From the IMG/VR virus record IMGVR_UViG_3300009183_000069, positions 16,607 to 80,606 of that record: a stretch of DNA of 64,000 bases; one strand, written 5' to 3'. Below the pieces are notes generated by a model. The model was not told the DNA's origin. It searched no databases and worked only from the letters and a program-made list of their open reading frames with translations. Made by a program: the position numbers and the translations under genes. This DNA comes from a virus. Positions 16,674 to 28,800 of this stretch are shown one piece after another. Within the stretch, counting starts at the first letter, position 1, and every line of letters starts with the position of its first letter.

Positions 16674-18974
16674 ATGACAGAAGATATACGATCGCATGGT
16701 TCAAGAGATAGCCGAGATTCACCTGGCCCGTTCCTTGCTGAGGTAACAAACCACGTTGACTCTACTTATATGGGAATGTTAGAAGTTGCGTTAATAGGAG
16801 GTATGCCCAATTCTCCTAAGGTAAAAGCTGAAACTTTTGTTGTTAGATATCTAAGTCCGTTCTCTGGTGTTACTTCTAGTAGATACGAAGGAACCAATAG
16901 TAGTGATTTTAATGATGTACAAAAAAGTTATGGATTTTGGATGGTTCCTCCTGATGTAGGATCTCGTGTTATGGTGTTGTTCATTGACGGAGATCGCAAT
17001 CAAGGATATTGGATTGGTTGTGTATCTGATATGTTTCAAAATCATATGATACCAGGCATTGCCGCTAGCAAGCAAGTAAAGATGACCGATGAGCAACGTA
17101 GAAAATATGGAACAGATAATCTTCCAGTTGCCGAATTTCATAAAAGATCTCAAGATTTAAAAAATCCAAATCCTCAAAAATGGGCCAAACCAATACATCC
17201 ATTTGCTGATAGATTAATGCAACAAGGTCTGCTGTTAGACACAATAAGGGGTGTTACGTCTAGCGGTGCTCGTAGAGAAGTTCCTAGCAGTGTATTTGGA
17301 ATATCAACACCAGGCCCAGTAGATGATAGCCCTGGGGCCAAAAGAGGACATATTGGCTACGGTGCAGGAACACGAGCACCTGTAAGCAGATTAGGCGGAA
17401 CTACGTTTGTTATGGATGATGGGGACGTTAATGGTCAAAATGAATTAGTAAGATTACGTACAAGAACAGGGCATCAGATACTAATGCATAATAGTCAAGA
17501 TTTAATCTACATTGGTAATAGCAAAGGAACAACGTGGATTGAATTAACATCACAAGGCAAGATTGATATATATGCACAAGATTCTGTAAGCATACATTCA
17601 GAACAAGATTTTAATTTCCGAGCTGATAGAGATATTAATATTGAAGCAGGCCGCAATATTAATGTCAAAGCAGGTAAGAACATGGAAACAAATATTACAG
17701 GTTATAATTATCTTACTGTAGATGGCGATCAAAAAATTGCTGTTAGAGGAGCACACGATGAAACTATTGGAGATGCAGTTAAAATTACAGTAGGTAATAG
17801 TTATAATTTAAGTTCAACAAATGATATAAAACAATCTGCAGAAGGAACAATTAATTTTTCAGCAGAGGGCAATCTTAATTTAGGTACAGCAGCACAAATG
17901 AATCTAGGCGCCAATGGTAATATTTTAGGATCGGGTGCTAATATACATTGGAACGGTCCGGCAGCACTTGCTCCTGCTCAAGCAGATGCTGCTACTATGC
18001 CACCACAATTGCCATTGTTTAGTTTACCTAATAGAGATGTATCAGCAGGATGGGCCAATGGGATATTTTATAATACTAGTCCTATTAAATCTATTATGCA
18101 ACGTGTTCCTACTCACGAGCCGTGGCAACAACATGAAAATCTTAATCCACAACAATTTTCTGCTGCTGCCACTGATGTTACGTTAGCCAATACACCAAGT
18201 TCTAGCAGAGCAGCCGCCGGAGTCCCTCCCAATCCAGCATCAGAATCTCAAACACCTGCTAATCAACCAGACATTGTTCCAGGAACTTGTACACCTGAAT
18301 ATTCTAAAGATACTAATGCTGCTTCAGCACAAGCAGGTATTGCAGCAATTAAAGCAGCCTGTGCAAAATATGGGTTAACAAGTCCATATGCAGTAGCTTC
18401 ATTGTTAGGAATTGTAGGCGGTGAATGTCTTTGGAAAGCATCAGAAGGCAATTACAATTATACTGCTGATAGATTGCTTTATGTGTTCCCAAGTGTATTC
18501 AAGGGTGATAAAGAATTGGCGCAAAAGTATGCCGGCAATCCTAATAATAGTTTACCTGAATTCTTATATGGTTCTACCACAGACAAAGGCAAATCATTGG
18601 GTAATACACAACCCGGCGATGGTCTCAAATATATTGAAAGAGGGTATATTCAATTATTAGGCAGGGCCAATTATACCAAGTATGGTCCTATGGTAGGCAA
18701 AGACCTACTCAATAGTCCTGAATTATTAAACGATTCTGCAATTGCGGCAGAAGTTAGCGTCAAATATATGTTAGACAAATGTAAACTTGAACAAACAGAT
18801 ACCGGATACTTTGAAGCTGCTATTAAAGCTGTTGGACATAACACCACTGACATCTATGCTAGAAAGAAAGGCTATTATGAATGCTTCTTAGGGCAATTAA
18901 AAGGTGGAACACTGAGCGCCGGCAATAAAGGAATAGTAACTGATAGCAGCGGAAAACCTATTCCTAACGGTTAA
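16674..18974 (+). CDS. 5: Baseplate hub spike gp5 with C-terminal GH19-type lysozyme domain
   Basis: The product is 766 aa. Residues about 18-120 form the OB-fold of gp5/VgrG (FLAEVTNHVDSTYMGMLEVAL, then YGFWMVPPDVGSRVMVLFIDGD...GYWIGCV). Residues about 255-425 are the triple beta-helix spike with alternating DI.I.A..NI repeats. A linker of about 100 residues follows. Residues about 545-755 match glycoside hydrolase family 19: GGECLWKASEGNYNYTADRL (likely catalytic E584) and RGYIQLLGRANYTKYG. In T4 gp5 the lysozyme is GH24 and lies between OB and helix. Here a different muramidase or chitinase fold is placed after the helix. It opens the peptidoglycan during injection. Confidence 0.9.
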   Translation: MTEDIRSHGSRDSRDSPGPFLAEVTNHVDSTYMGMLEVALIGGMPNSPKVKAETFVVRYLSPFSGVTSSRYEGTNSSDFNDVQKSYGFWMVPPDVGSRVMVLFIDGDRNQGYWIGCVSDMFQNHMIPGIAASKQVKMTDEQRRKYGTDNLPVAEFHKRSQDLKNPNPQKWAKPIHPFADRLMQQGLLLDTIRGVTSSGARREVPSSVFGISTPGPVDDSPGAKRGHIGYGAGTRAPVSRLGGTTFVMDDGDVNGQNELVRLRTRTGHQILMHNSQDLIYIGNSKGTTWIELTSQGKIDIYAQDSVSIHSEQDFNFRADRDINIEAGRNINVKAGKNMETNITGYNYLTVDGDQKIAVRGAHDETIGDAVKITVGNSYNLSSTNDIKQSAEGTINFSAEGNLNLGTAAQMNLGANGNILGSGANIHWNGPAALAPAQADAATMPPQLPLFSLPNRDVSAGWANGIFYNTSPIKSIMQRVPTHEPWQQHENLNPQQFSAAATDVTLANTPSSSRAAAGVPPNPASESQTPANQPDIVPGTCTPEYSKDTNAASAQAGIAAIKAACAKYGLTSPYAVASLLGIVGGECLWKASEGNYNYTADRLLYVFPSVFKGDKELAQKYAGNPNNSLPEFLYGSTTDKGKSLGNTQPGDGLKYIERGYIQLLGRANYTKYGPMVGKDLLNSPELLNDSAIAAEVSVKYMLDKCKLEQTDTGYFEAAIKAVGHNTTDIYARKKGYYECFLGQLKGGTLSAGNKGIVTDSSGKPIPNG

Positions 18975-18984
18975 TAAATATATT

Positions 18985-19422
18985 ATGCCTTACAAAAATC
19001 TTGAAATTAATCCAGTACAGTATAGTGATCAACACACTAATCAGTTAAATCAATACTATCAAGGATTCAGCACAGTTGATCCAACTAATCGAGGATCTAA
19101 ACTCTACGATTTTGATCTAATTAAACAAAATATACTTAATCAATTCAATACTCGTAAAGGTCAACGAGTAATGAATCCTACGTTTGGATCTATTATATGG
19201 GATATATTAATGGAGCCATTAACTCCACAAATCAGTGAGTTAATTAAACAAGATATTAGTATTATTTGTAATTCAGATCCTAGAGTATATCCTTTAGTAA
19301 TGAATGTCAACGAATATCCACAAGGGTATCTAATTGAAATAACATTAGCAATAAAGAACACGAATCAAACTTCTAATCTAAGATTGGCATTTGATCAAAA
19401 GATTGGATTAGTTGTACAATAA
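18985..19422 (+). CDS. 25: Baseplate wedge protein gp25
   Basis: The product is 145 aa, close to T4 gp25 (132 aa). The family hallmark is RKGQRVMNPTFGSIIWDILMEPLT, the gp25/GpW-like fold (an EPR-type motif is replaced by FGS..WD..MEP). It then has SDPRV and a final beta-hairpin (GYLIEITLAIKN...LRLAFDQ). gp25 links the hub and the wedge and marks where the sheath starts. It follows gp5 with 10 nt between them. Confidence 0.93.
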   Translation: MPYKNLEINPVQYSDQHTNQLNQYYQGFSTVDPTNRGSKLYDFDLIKQNILNQFNTRKGQRVMNPTFGSIIWDILMEPLTPQISELIKQDISIICNSDPRVYPLVMNVNEYPQGYLIEITLAIKNTNQTSNLRLAFDQKIGLVVQ

Positions 19423-19464
19423 TCTACTCACTTAATTACATCAATAAATACGGTATAAACTATT

Positions 19465-22400
19465 ATGATACCATCAACAAACACAAAATTACTAGTTAGC
19501 GAAGATTGGAAAAAGATTTATCAATCTTTTCGTAATGCTGACTTTACAAGCTACGACTTTGAAACACTACGTCGTACAATGATTTCTTATCTTCAGGAAA
19601 AATATCCTGAAGAATTCAATGATTATATTGACAGCAGTGAATATATTGCCCTTATTGATGTTATTGCTTACCTTGGACAGAATTTAAGTTTCCGTATTGA
19701 TTTAAATGCCCGTGAAAACTTTCTTGAAACTGCACAACGTAGAGATAGTATTCTACGTCTTGCACAATTGATTAGTTACAACCCTACCAGAAATGTTCCT
19801 GCTAGTGGTTTCTTAAAATTCACCGCTATATCTACTACTGATAGTGTTTATGATTCAAATGGTACAAATTTAGCAGATACTACAATTGGGTGGAATGATT
19901 CAACAAACCCTGATTGGTATCAACAATTCATAAACATTATGAATTCTGCAATGCCTAGTAATTTTGGAAATCCTATTGATAGAAAAACCATAGATTCTAT
20001 AACTACAGAACAATATAAAATTTCTAGTTCAACACAAGATGTTCCAGTTTTTAGTTTTTCTAAAAATATAAATGGTACATCAATGAATTTTGAAGTAGTA
20101 CCTGCAACATTTTCAGGCAAAGATTATGTCTACGAAGATACTCCAACACCTGCAAATCTTTTTAGTATCATTTATAAAAATGACAACCAGGGAAGCGGAA
20201 GTGCTAACACAGGATTCTTTGCACATTTCAAACAAGGTACAATAAATCTTTCAACATTTAGCATTGGTAATCCAGTAATTAATGAAATTATAGGAATCAA
20301 TACTCCTGACATTAATAATACAGATACTTGGTTATGGCAATTAGATAAGAATGGCAAGTATTCTAAATTATGGACCAGTGTTCCATCATTAGTTGGAAAC
20401 AATGTAATTTATAATAGTGTGAACAATGGCATCAGAACACTATATGCTATAAGTAGCCGTGACCGGGATCAGATAGATTTAAATTTTGCTGACGGTATAT
20501 TTGGTGATTTACCAAAAGGAAACTTTACATTCTTTTATAGACAAAGCAATGGGTTAACTTATGTTATTAAACCTGAGCAAATGAGTGGGATTTCTGTAAC
20601 CATACCTTATTTTAATGCCGCAGGTCAAAGTCATTCGTTGACCATAACATTGAGTTTGCAATACACAGTTACTAATAGTGCTGGTGCAGAATCTAATGCT
20701 AGTATACAAACAAAAGCACCGCAAATATATTATACACAAAACAGAATGATTACTGGAGAAGATTATAATATTGCTCCTTTAAAAGCTGGCGCAGACATTT
20801 TAAAAATTAAGAGTGTTAACCGTGTATCGAGCGGTCTTAGTAAATATCTTGATTTATCAGATGTCACAGGCAAGTATAGCAACACTAATATTTTTGCCAA
20901 CGATGGTATTTTATACAAAGAAGAAACCAATAATATATTTGAGTTTGAATTTGCAAATAAAAATCAAGTAGTAGCTGTAATTAAAAATACATTGGCTCCA
21001 ATACTGTTGTTGCCTGAATTAAGATCTTTCTATTTAAATTATTATTCAAGTATTGATTTATCTACATTTAGTCTATTGTGGAAAGAAGTAAATGTACTTG
21101 CAAATGAAAGCAGAGGATATTTTTATATTAACTCACAGGCTCAATCTGTTGGAGGATCTGGAGTATTAGGATATATTACCAATGGAGCAATGATTCAATT
21201 TGTGGCTCCATTTGGCAAGTATTTTGATAGCAATAATATACTAAAAATTACCCCAACTGCAGGAATACCAACCAACGGTCGTTCATATATTTGGGCCACT
21301 GTTAAACAAGTTATAGGTGATGGTTCATATTCTGGACAAGGCGCCTCATCTAACGGAACAGGACCTATAATTTTTTCAATTCGCGTTCCAGACGGATGCA
21401 TTGCCTATACAGTCGTTCCTAAATTTAATAATATATTAAGTTATCCAATTGAAAGTGAAATTGCAAATATTTGCATAACAAAGAAAAATTTTGGATTAAC
21501 CATTGATGCAACTACACGTGAGTGGAGCATTATACTTAACTCTAATTTAAATCTTTCTGCAACATTTAGTTTGTTTAATCAAAACAATGCAGAAGAAGTT
21601 GGATTAGATGCTAGTTGGTTGATTTCTTTTGTATGGACCGGGAAACAATATAAAGTAAATTATAGATCAGTAAATTATATATTTGAAAGTAATCAAGAAA
21701 CTTCTTTCTTTGTTGATAATTCATCTGTTAATTACGATTTTACTACCAATAAAGTTATTAAAGATAAAATTAATATTCTCTCTATAAATTCTCTAGCAAT
21801 ATCTTCAACTACAGGATTGGGTAACGATCATCCATGGCAAATTGATGGCGCTGTCATACAATCTGATGGATACGTTGAACCTAAAAAAGTAAAAGTTAGT
21901 TTCTATGATTATAACAATACGGGTCAGTTGTATGATCCTACGTCATTTAATACAATAGTAGGAACTCAATTTGTATATTTTGAAAAAACTGCTGGACAAC
22001 CAGGATATAAATTAAGCAATGCCAATATAATTCCATTAGCTAATGAATTTGATTTTTCAATATATAAAAATACATATGGTGCAAACGATGGAGATTTATT
22101 TTATTTTTACGATGTATCGTTGAATATAGTAAAATATTGGTCTTCAACATATCAAAAATTAATTTATACAGATCAATTCTTTGGTAGGAATGGACGTTCT
22201 GATATTAAATTCCACTATCAACATAATAGCGGTCATGAAAGACGAATTGATCCTAGCAAATCAAATCTCATAGATATATATGTTTTGACAACTACCTATG
22301 ATAATGATATTAGAAATTGGTTATTAGGAAATCTAAGTACAGAACCATTACCTCCTACTAGTCAGGGATTAGAACAAAATTATATGGAAACATTATCACC

Positions 22401-22842
22401 TATCAAAGCTATTAGTGATGAGATAGTGTTTCACCCAGTAAAATATAAAGTATTATTTGGATCTGATGCAGTATCTAATTTACAAGCAAAATTTAAAGCA
22501 GTTAAAAACCCTGATAGAATTACAACAGACAATGATTTAAAAACAAGAATACTTTCTGCAATTAATGATTTCTTTGCATTAGAAAACTGGGAGTTTGGTC
22601 AGAGTTTTCACTTTGGTGAATTATCTACCTATGTAATGAATATGCTCACTCCTGATATTACAAACTTTATTATTGTTCCTATCACAGATACAAGTGCATT
22701 TGGAAGTTTGTACGAAGTTACATGTTTATCAAATGAATTATTCATCAGCAGTGCAAAAATTAAAGATATTGAAATTATTGATGCAATTACAGCAACGCAA
22801 TTACGATCATCATCGTCTATTATAACAACAAGTGGATCTTAA
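19465..22842 (+). CDS. 6: Baseplate wedge protein gp6
   Basis: The product is 1125 aa, longer than T4 gp6 (660 aa). The N-terminal region has DWKKIYQSFRNADFTSYDF, TLRRTMISYLQEKYPEEFND, YLGQNLSFRIDLNARENFL and RRDSILRLAQLISYNPTRN, the invariant core of gp6 in all T4-like phages. The gp6 dimers form the ring that joins the wedges and changes shape on contraction. The extra length lies in the middle and in a C-terminal beta-rich region. The order gp25-gp6 is the same as in T4. The stop is 1 nt before the next ATG. Confidence 0.93.
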   Translation: MIPSTNTKLLVSEDWKKIYQSFRNADFTSYDFETLRRTMISYLQEKYPEEFNDYIDSSEYIALIDVIAYLGQNLSFRIDLNARENFLETAQRRDSILRLAQLISYNPTRNVPASGFLKFTAISTTDSVYDSNGTNLADTTIGWNDSTNPDWYQQFINIMNSAMPSNFGNPIDRKTIDSITTEQYKISSSTQDVPVFSFSKNINGTSMNFEVVPATFSGKDYVYEDTPTPANLFSIIYKNDNQGSGSANTGFFAHFKQGTINLSTFSIGNPVINEIIGINTPDINNTDTWLWQLDKNGKYSKLWTSVPSLVGNNVIYNSVNNGIRTLYAISSRDRDQIDLNFADGIFGDLPKGNFTFFYRQSNGLTYVIKPEQMSGISVTIPYFNAAGQSHSLTITLSLQYTVTNSAGAESNASIQTKAPQIYYTQNRMITGEDYNIAPLKAGADILKIKSVNRVSSGLSKYLDLSDVTGKYSNTNIFANDGILYKEETNNIFEFEFANKNQVVAVIKNTLAPILLLPELRSFYLNYYSSIDLSTFSLLWKEVNVLANESRGYFYINSQAQSVGGSGVLGYITNGAMIQFVAPFGKYFDSNNILKITPTAGIPTNGRSYIWATVKQVIGDGSYSGQGASSNGTGPIIFSIRVPDGCIAYTVVPKFNNILSYPIESEIANICITKKNFGLTIDATTREWSIILNSNLNLSATFSLFNQNNAEEVGLDASWLISFVWTGKQYKVNYRSVNYIFESNQETSFFVDNSSVNYDFTTNKVIKDKINILSINSLAISSTTGLGNDHPWQIDGAVIQSDGYVEPKKVKVSFYDYNNTGQLYDPTSFNTIVGTQFVYFEKTAGQPGYKLSNANIIPLANEFDFSIYKNTYGANDGDLFYFYDVSLNIVKYWSSTYQKLIYTDQFFGRNGRSDIKFHYQHNSGHERRIDPSKSNLIDIYVLTTTYDNDIRNWLLGNLSTEPLPPTSQGLEQNYMETLSPIKAISDEIVFHPVKYKVLFGSDAVSNLQAKFKAVKNPDRITTDNDLKTRILSAINDFFALENWEFGQSFHFGELSTYVMNMLTPDITNFIIVPITDTSAFGSLYEVTCLSNELFISSAKIKDIEIIDAITATQLRSSSSIITTSGS

Positions 22843-22843
22843 A

Positions 22844-25800
22844 ATGGCAGATAACAAAAAATCAGTTAACCTGTTACCGGAGTATTTACAATCGGTTAAA
22901 AATTCAAAATTTTTATCAGGTACAATTGATCCATTAATTCAAACCCCACAAATAGAACGTATTGACGGGTTTGTTGGATCAAAAATATCACCTAATTATA
23001 ATATTAAAACTGATTATTATATTAATGAAGATTCTAGTCTTCGTACAAATTATTCTCTTGAACCTGCACTTATATTAAAAGATCAATCTTCAAAAATTAC
23101 TGATGCAATTGCATTCGATGATTTAATTAATGAAATAAAAATTCAAGGTGGTAACACTGATAATCTTGATCTTTTATTTAGATCAAAGTTTTATTCATAC
23201 GATCCTTATATTGACTGGGATAAGTTAGTAAATTATACACATTATCATTGGTTACCAAATGGTCCAGATTCTATATTGGTAGATGATCTTAAAGCAAATA
23301 TAGAAAGCACATCCACATATACAATTCTAAATAATTATTCATTAAGTAACGGAATGAAATTAAAATTGTCATCTGATAATAAAGAATATTATGTTGAAGG
23401 TGTTGGCACAAGTATTAAATTAATTGAAGTAACTTTATTAAATGTAGATGAGCTAGTAGATACAATTTATAATGAAAAATTTGACAGCGACGCATTTGAT
23501 AATTATCCATTTGATGGAGATAAAAAACTACCATTAACTGCGGAATATACTACAATTAATAGAGCTAGTATTGATTCAAATCCGTGGAGTCGTTACAATC
23601 GTTGGTTCCATTTGGAGATAATAAGAATTACCGCAGAGATTAACAAAAGTGATTTTTTGTTATCACTTGATTCTCGTGCAAAACGACCTATTATAGAATT
23701 TAAACCTGATATACAATTATATAATTTTGGTAATATTGGAATTGGAAAAATAGATTTAATCGACGATAATACGCTTGATGCATTTGGTAGTGTTGACGGA
23801 ACACTTGGTTATTATGTTGATGGCATACTACTTGCACAAGGTAATACTGTAATTTTCAATGCTGATGTTAATGACGATGTTAGAGGAAAAATCTATATTG
23901 TAGACTTTGATTTTAGTACAAATCCTCCCACGTTACAATTAGTAGAATCAATTAATCCTGTAGAGTTAAACTCTATTGTAATAAATTCTGGTAACACATA
24001 TTTAGGAACGTCTTGGTATTATAATGCCAATTCTCATACATGGATATATGCTCAACAGCATACTAAAATAAATCAAGCCCCGTTGTTTGACCTTTACAAT
24101 CACGCCCACCAGAGTTACGGAAATACATCTACATATTATAATTCTAATTTTGTTGGATGTAAAATATTTGGATATGATATAGGTACAGGAACAGCAGATT
24201 CTGTATTAGGTTTCCCATTGAAATATCAGAATAGTGTTGGTGTAGGTAGCTATCTGTTTAAGAATTATTTCATGACTGATAGTATCATTGTTACTAATTC
24301 TCCTAATGTTATAAGTTCGACAATTAGTACAGGTATTACTTATTTTAAAGTTAGTGACAATTATGTTAATGTATGGCAACCATCAGTGGAATACCATACT
24401 CCAATTATAGAAATACAAGAAATTGTAAATGCTACTAATACTACTACAATTCAATCAGTTAAAGAATTTACCAATGTTTCAATATTAGTAAATTCAAAAT
24501 TAACAACTGCTACTATATCAGGTTTAAATCTTACGTTCAATAACACATTAAACGTTAATGATGTAGTTTCTTTGTCAATTACATCTAATAATATTCCTAA
24601 TTCAAATGGATTCTATGAAGCACCTATTGGATTAACACACAATCCTTTAAATGGTCCAATTTCAGATATGACGTTAAGCGAACTTAGCGATCATCTGGCC
24701 ACTATGATTAACCGTATACCTGAATTTTCAGGAGACTTTCCAGGAATTAATAATTTAAGAGATTTATCTGGATATTCAAAATACGGAACACGTTTGATTG
24801 TAAATTCAAACCCTATTGCTTTTGCAAAAATGTTTTTAGGTAAAAAAGAACATAATTTAGTTGATGCAATACGATATGCCGGTGATCAATATAATCAATT
24901 TAAAATGTATCTATTGAAATCTATTACAAATATTGATTATCAATTATCTCCCGCAGATGCCCTTGATAAAGTTTTAATTAATATTAATAATAATAAAGAT
25001 GCCCGTGCTCCTTATTATAGATCTGATATGTTAGGGTACGGCTCTAATAAAATAGTAAAATCATATATTGTTTCAAATATTAATATTGACACATATCCAA
25101 TTGGTGTAGACTTTAATCTTTCAACATTAAGTTTTAAATCTGTTTTAGTATATATTGGTAACGAACAATTAATATATGGAAAAGATTACGATATAACAAT
25201 GGATGAAATAGTATTTCATCAAAGTTTAAATATCAACGATGTTATTAATATACATTATTATCCAGACACGCAGGGTTCATTTATACCACCTACTCCAAGT
25301 AAATTAGGTTTATATCCAACATATGCACCTATTATGTATAGTGATGACTCTTATAGAATTGATTCAAGTATTTTAGTTATAAGAGGGCATGATGGTAGCA
25401 TTATGCCAGCATACAATGATTATAGAGATGCTATTATACTTGAATATGAAAAACGTGTTTTTAATAATATTAAAGTAGAATATGATGCCAAGGTGTTTGA
25501 TGTTAATGCCGCATTGCCTGGTATATTTAGAAATGATAGATATTCTTTAATAGATGTAAGTTTAGAAATTCCATCAATACTAAGAAACGATGCTGCGACA
25601 AAACTATTAACCAAAGATTTTATTAAATGGACAGGTATCTATAATATAGATGCATCAACTAATAATGTGTTTGATGAAGGTGATCCATTTACTTGGAATT
25701 ATAAAAATAGTTACAATACATTAACAAATACAATGCTGTCGGGTTATTGGAGAAGTATATACAAAGACTTCTTTGACACAGATAGACCTGATATACATCC

Positions 25801-28800
25801 GTGGGAAATGCTAGGTCATGCAAGTAAACCTACATGGTGGGATGACAACTATAATTGGATAAACCCCACAAAACGAGCTGCACTAATAAATGCAGTTGAA
25901 TTAGGAATTGTTAATCCAACTACCACTGAACCGCTTATTGATAATAATTATGCTCGTCCAGGATTTGACTCTATTGTTCCAGTTGATACATCGGGTATGT
26001 TATTGCCACCTTCTGAATTTTTAGCATCTGAAAACAGTTACAATGACAAAATAGCTGATTGGAAATTTGGAGATCAAGGTCCTGCAGAAACCGCCTGGAG
26101 AAAAAGTAGCTATTGGCCATTTGCATTAAATGCAGCAGCCGCACTACTAGATCCTTGTGGTTATTCATCCTCAATGTTTGATACAAGTAGAACGTCCTTG
26201 AATAGTAATACAAGTCAATTAACTTATTTAGAAGATGATTTATATTTAAATCCTAATAAGATGGTATTAGAAGGACAATCTAATGCACAAACAGCAGGGT
26301 ATGGTGTATATGTAGTTGAGGTGGGATTACAGAAAGATCTGCATTATCTTGATAAACTTCAAGACGATTTAACTTATATTAATTTTAATTTATTTCATAA
26401 GTTAGGAGGATTTGTCAGCAAAGATAAATTACAGATTGTAATTGATTCTATTGATCCAATATCTCAAGCTCCTGGTGCAATACTTCCTCCAGAAGATTAC
26501 ACACTGCTATTGAATACCAGTAATCCTATTAAATCTTCTAGTATATCTGGAGTAATAATTCAAAAATCTAATGGTAATTTTGTAATCAAGGGTTACGATA
26601 AAGTTAATCCATATTTTGAAATATTATCACCTATTAAAACATTAGCAGGAGTAACATTAACTGTTGGCGGAAAATCTGAAGTATTTACAGAGTGGACAGG
26701 GGTGTCAGGGTCCTCTGGTCTTGGTGCAATTGATACTACTGCACCTGGCAATTCAGTTACTACACATTATTATAAGCAAGGACAAATTGTAAGTTATAAT
26801 GGAAAATATTATAGAGTTAAAATTGGGCATACAACACAGTCCACATTTGATCCTGCATTATTTTATCAGTTACCATCGTTGCCTATGGTAGGCGGATCAT
26901 CTGTGGTACGGTCGTCAAAGTTTGAAAATCAAGTAACTAAGATTCCTTACGGTACTAATTTTTCTACTATACAAGAAGTATACGACATGTTATTGGGATA
27001 TGGTGCATATCTAGAAAAGCAAGGATTTATATTTGATGAGTATAATTCTGATCTAGGAGAAATAGTTGATTGGAATTTTACTGGCAAGGAGTTTCTATAT
27101 TGGACCACTCAAAATTGGGCCGATGGAAATTTAATTACACTAAGTCCGTTTTCTGATTATTTAAAATATTCATTTACTGATTCTGTGGTTGATAATATAT
27201 CAACAGGCAAGTATGAATATAGTTTGTTAAAGGCTGACGGAAAATCATTTCCAATTAATAAATTTACTCTTTCTCGAGAAGATGGTGTATGTACCGTTAA
27301 AACAATTGATACACTTGACGGTATATTCTTTGCCACATTAAATTCTGTACAAAAAGAACATGGAATGGTTATTAAGAATAAGACAATTTTTAATGATACC
27401 ATTTATGATATTGAAACAGGTTATAAACAACGTCGAATCAAATTATCAGGTTTTAGAACTTTAGGGTGGAATGGAGATCTATCTAGCCCTGGGTTTATAT
27501 ATGATAATGTTGATATTACAGATTGGATCGCCAATGGTAAATATCTTCCAGGAAATGTTGTAAGATATAATGGGTCTTATTACGAAGCAGACGCAAAAAT
27601 TATAAATGATTCTAAATTTGATTTTACAAAATGGATAAAATTAAATAAAAAACCTGAATCTAATTTATTAACTAATTTTGATTATAAAATTAATCAATTT
27701 GAAGATTTTTATAGTTTAGACATTGATAATTTTGATGCCACACAACAACAATTGGCACAACATCTTATTGGCTATACTCCAAGAACGTTTTTAAATAACA
27801 TCTTTACAAATAATATTAGTCAGTATAAATTCTATCAAGGATTTATTAAAGAAAAAGGTACCAAGAACGCAATTGATAAAATATCCAAAGTTGGAAAATT
27901 TGCACGTCAAGGCGACATCACGTTCAACGAAGAATGGGCATTTCGATTAGGAAGTTACGGCAGCTTTGGAACATATAACGAATTAGAATTTACTCTTGAT
28001 GAAGGGAGTTCTTCAGAAAACCCATTTGTAATTAAATTTGCAGATAGTAAAGATACCAATCCGTTAATTAATTATATATTACCATCCAATTTATTAATAT
28101 CACCAGACACTTACATACCGTCATCAACATTTACTATATATCCTAGTACGTTTTCAGATAGTAATATAAAATTACCCACAGCTGGATATGTAAGATCCGA
28201 CGACGTCACTGCTACTGCCTATAACAAAAACAGTTTATTAGATATTGCTAATAATTCTTTAATACAAGAAGGAAATACATTTTGGTTAGGATTTTTAGAT
28301 AACGGTGATTGGAATGTTTATCGATATACTGAAATGACTGCAAGGATTGCTGGTGTATTTGTAAGCTCACCAGCAGTTAGTATTACATTTACTACAGATA
28401 TAAATCATAATTTATCCGTAGGCGATATTGTATCTATAGTTAATTTTAACAATCAAGTTAATGGTATACATATCATCACAGATATTTCCAGGCTAGATCA
28501 ATTTACAGTATCATCTGATTTAACCACAATTATCAATTCTGATTTATTAACCAATGGGTTATTATTTAAATTTGAAAAAGCTAGATATAATAATTTTGCA
28601 GAATTATCTGACAATGCAGTGTTATCAACTTTAAAAAATGGAGAGAAAATTTGGGTCGATAACGGAAGCAACGGTAAATGGCAAGTATATGAAAAAATAC
28701 AAAATTATACCACAGGGTTTGTTGAGGCTGCAACTACTTCTGTAACAGCTCAAAGATTAGGCGAGTCTATATTTACTCTTGAGAATAGTAGTATTTTATT

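Noticed and set aside
22832-22843. GTG start of the giant protein inside the end of gp6
   Set aside because: The ATG 12 nt downstream gives the conserved beginning (MADNKKSVNLLPEY) and lies just after the gp6 stop.
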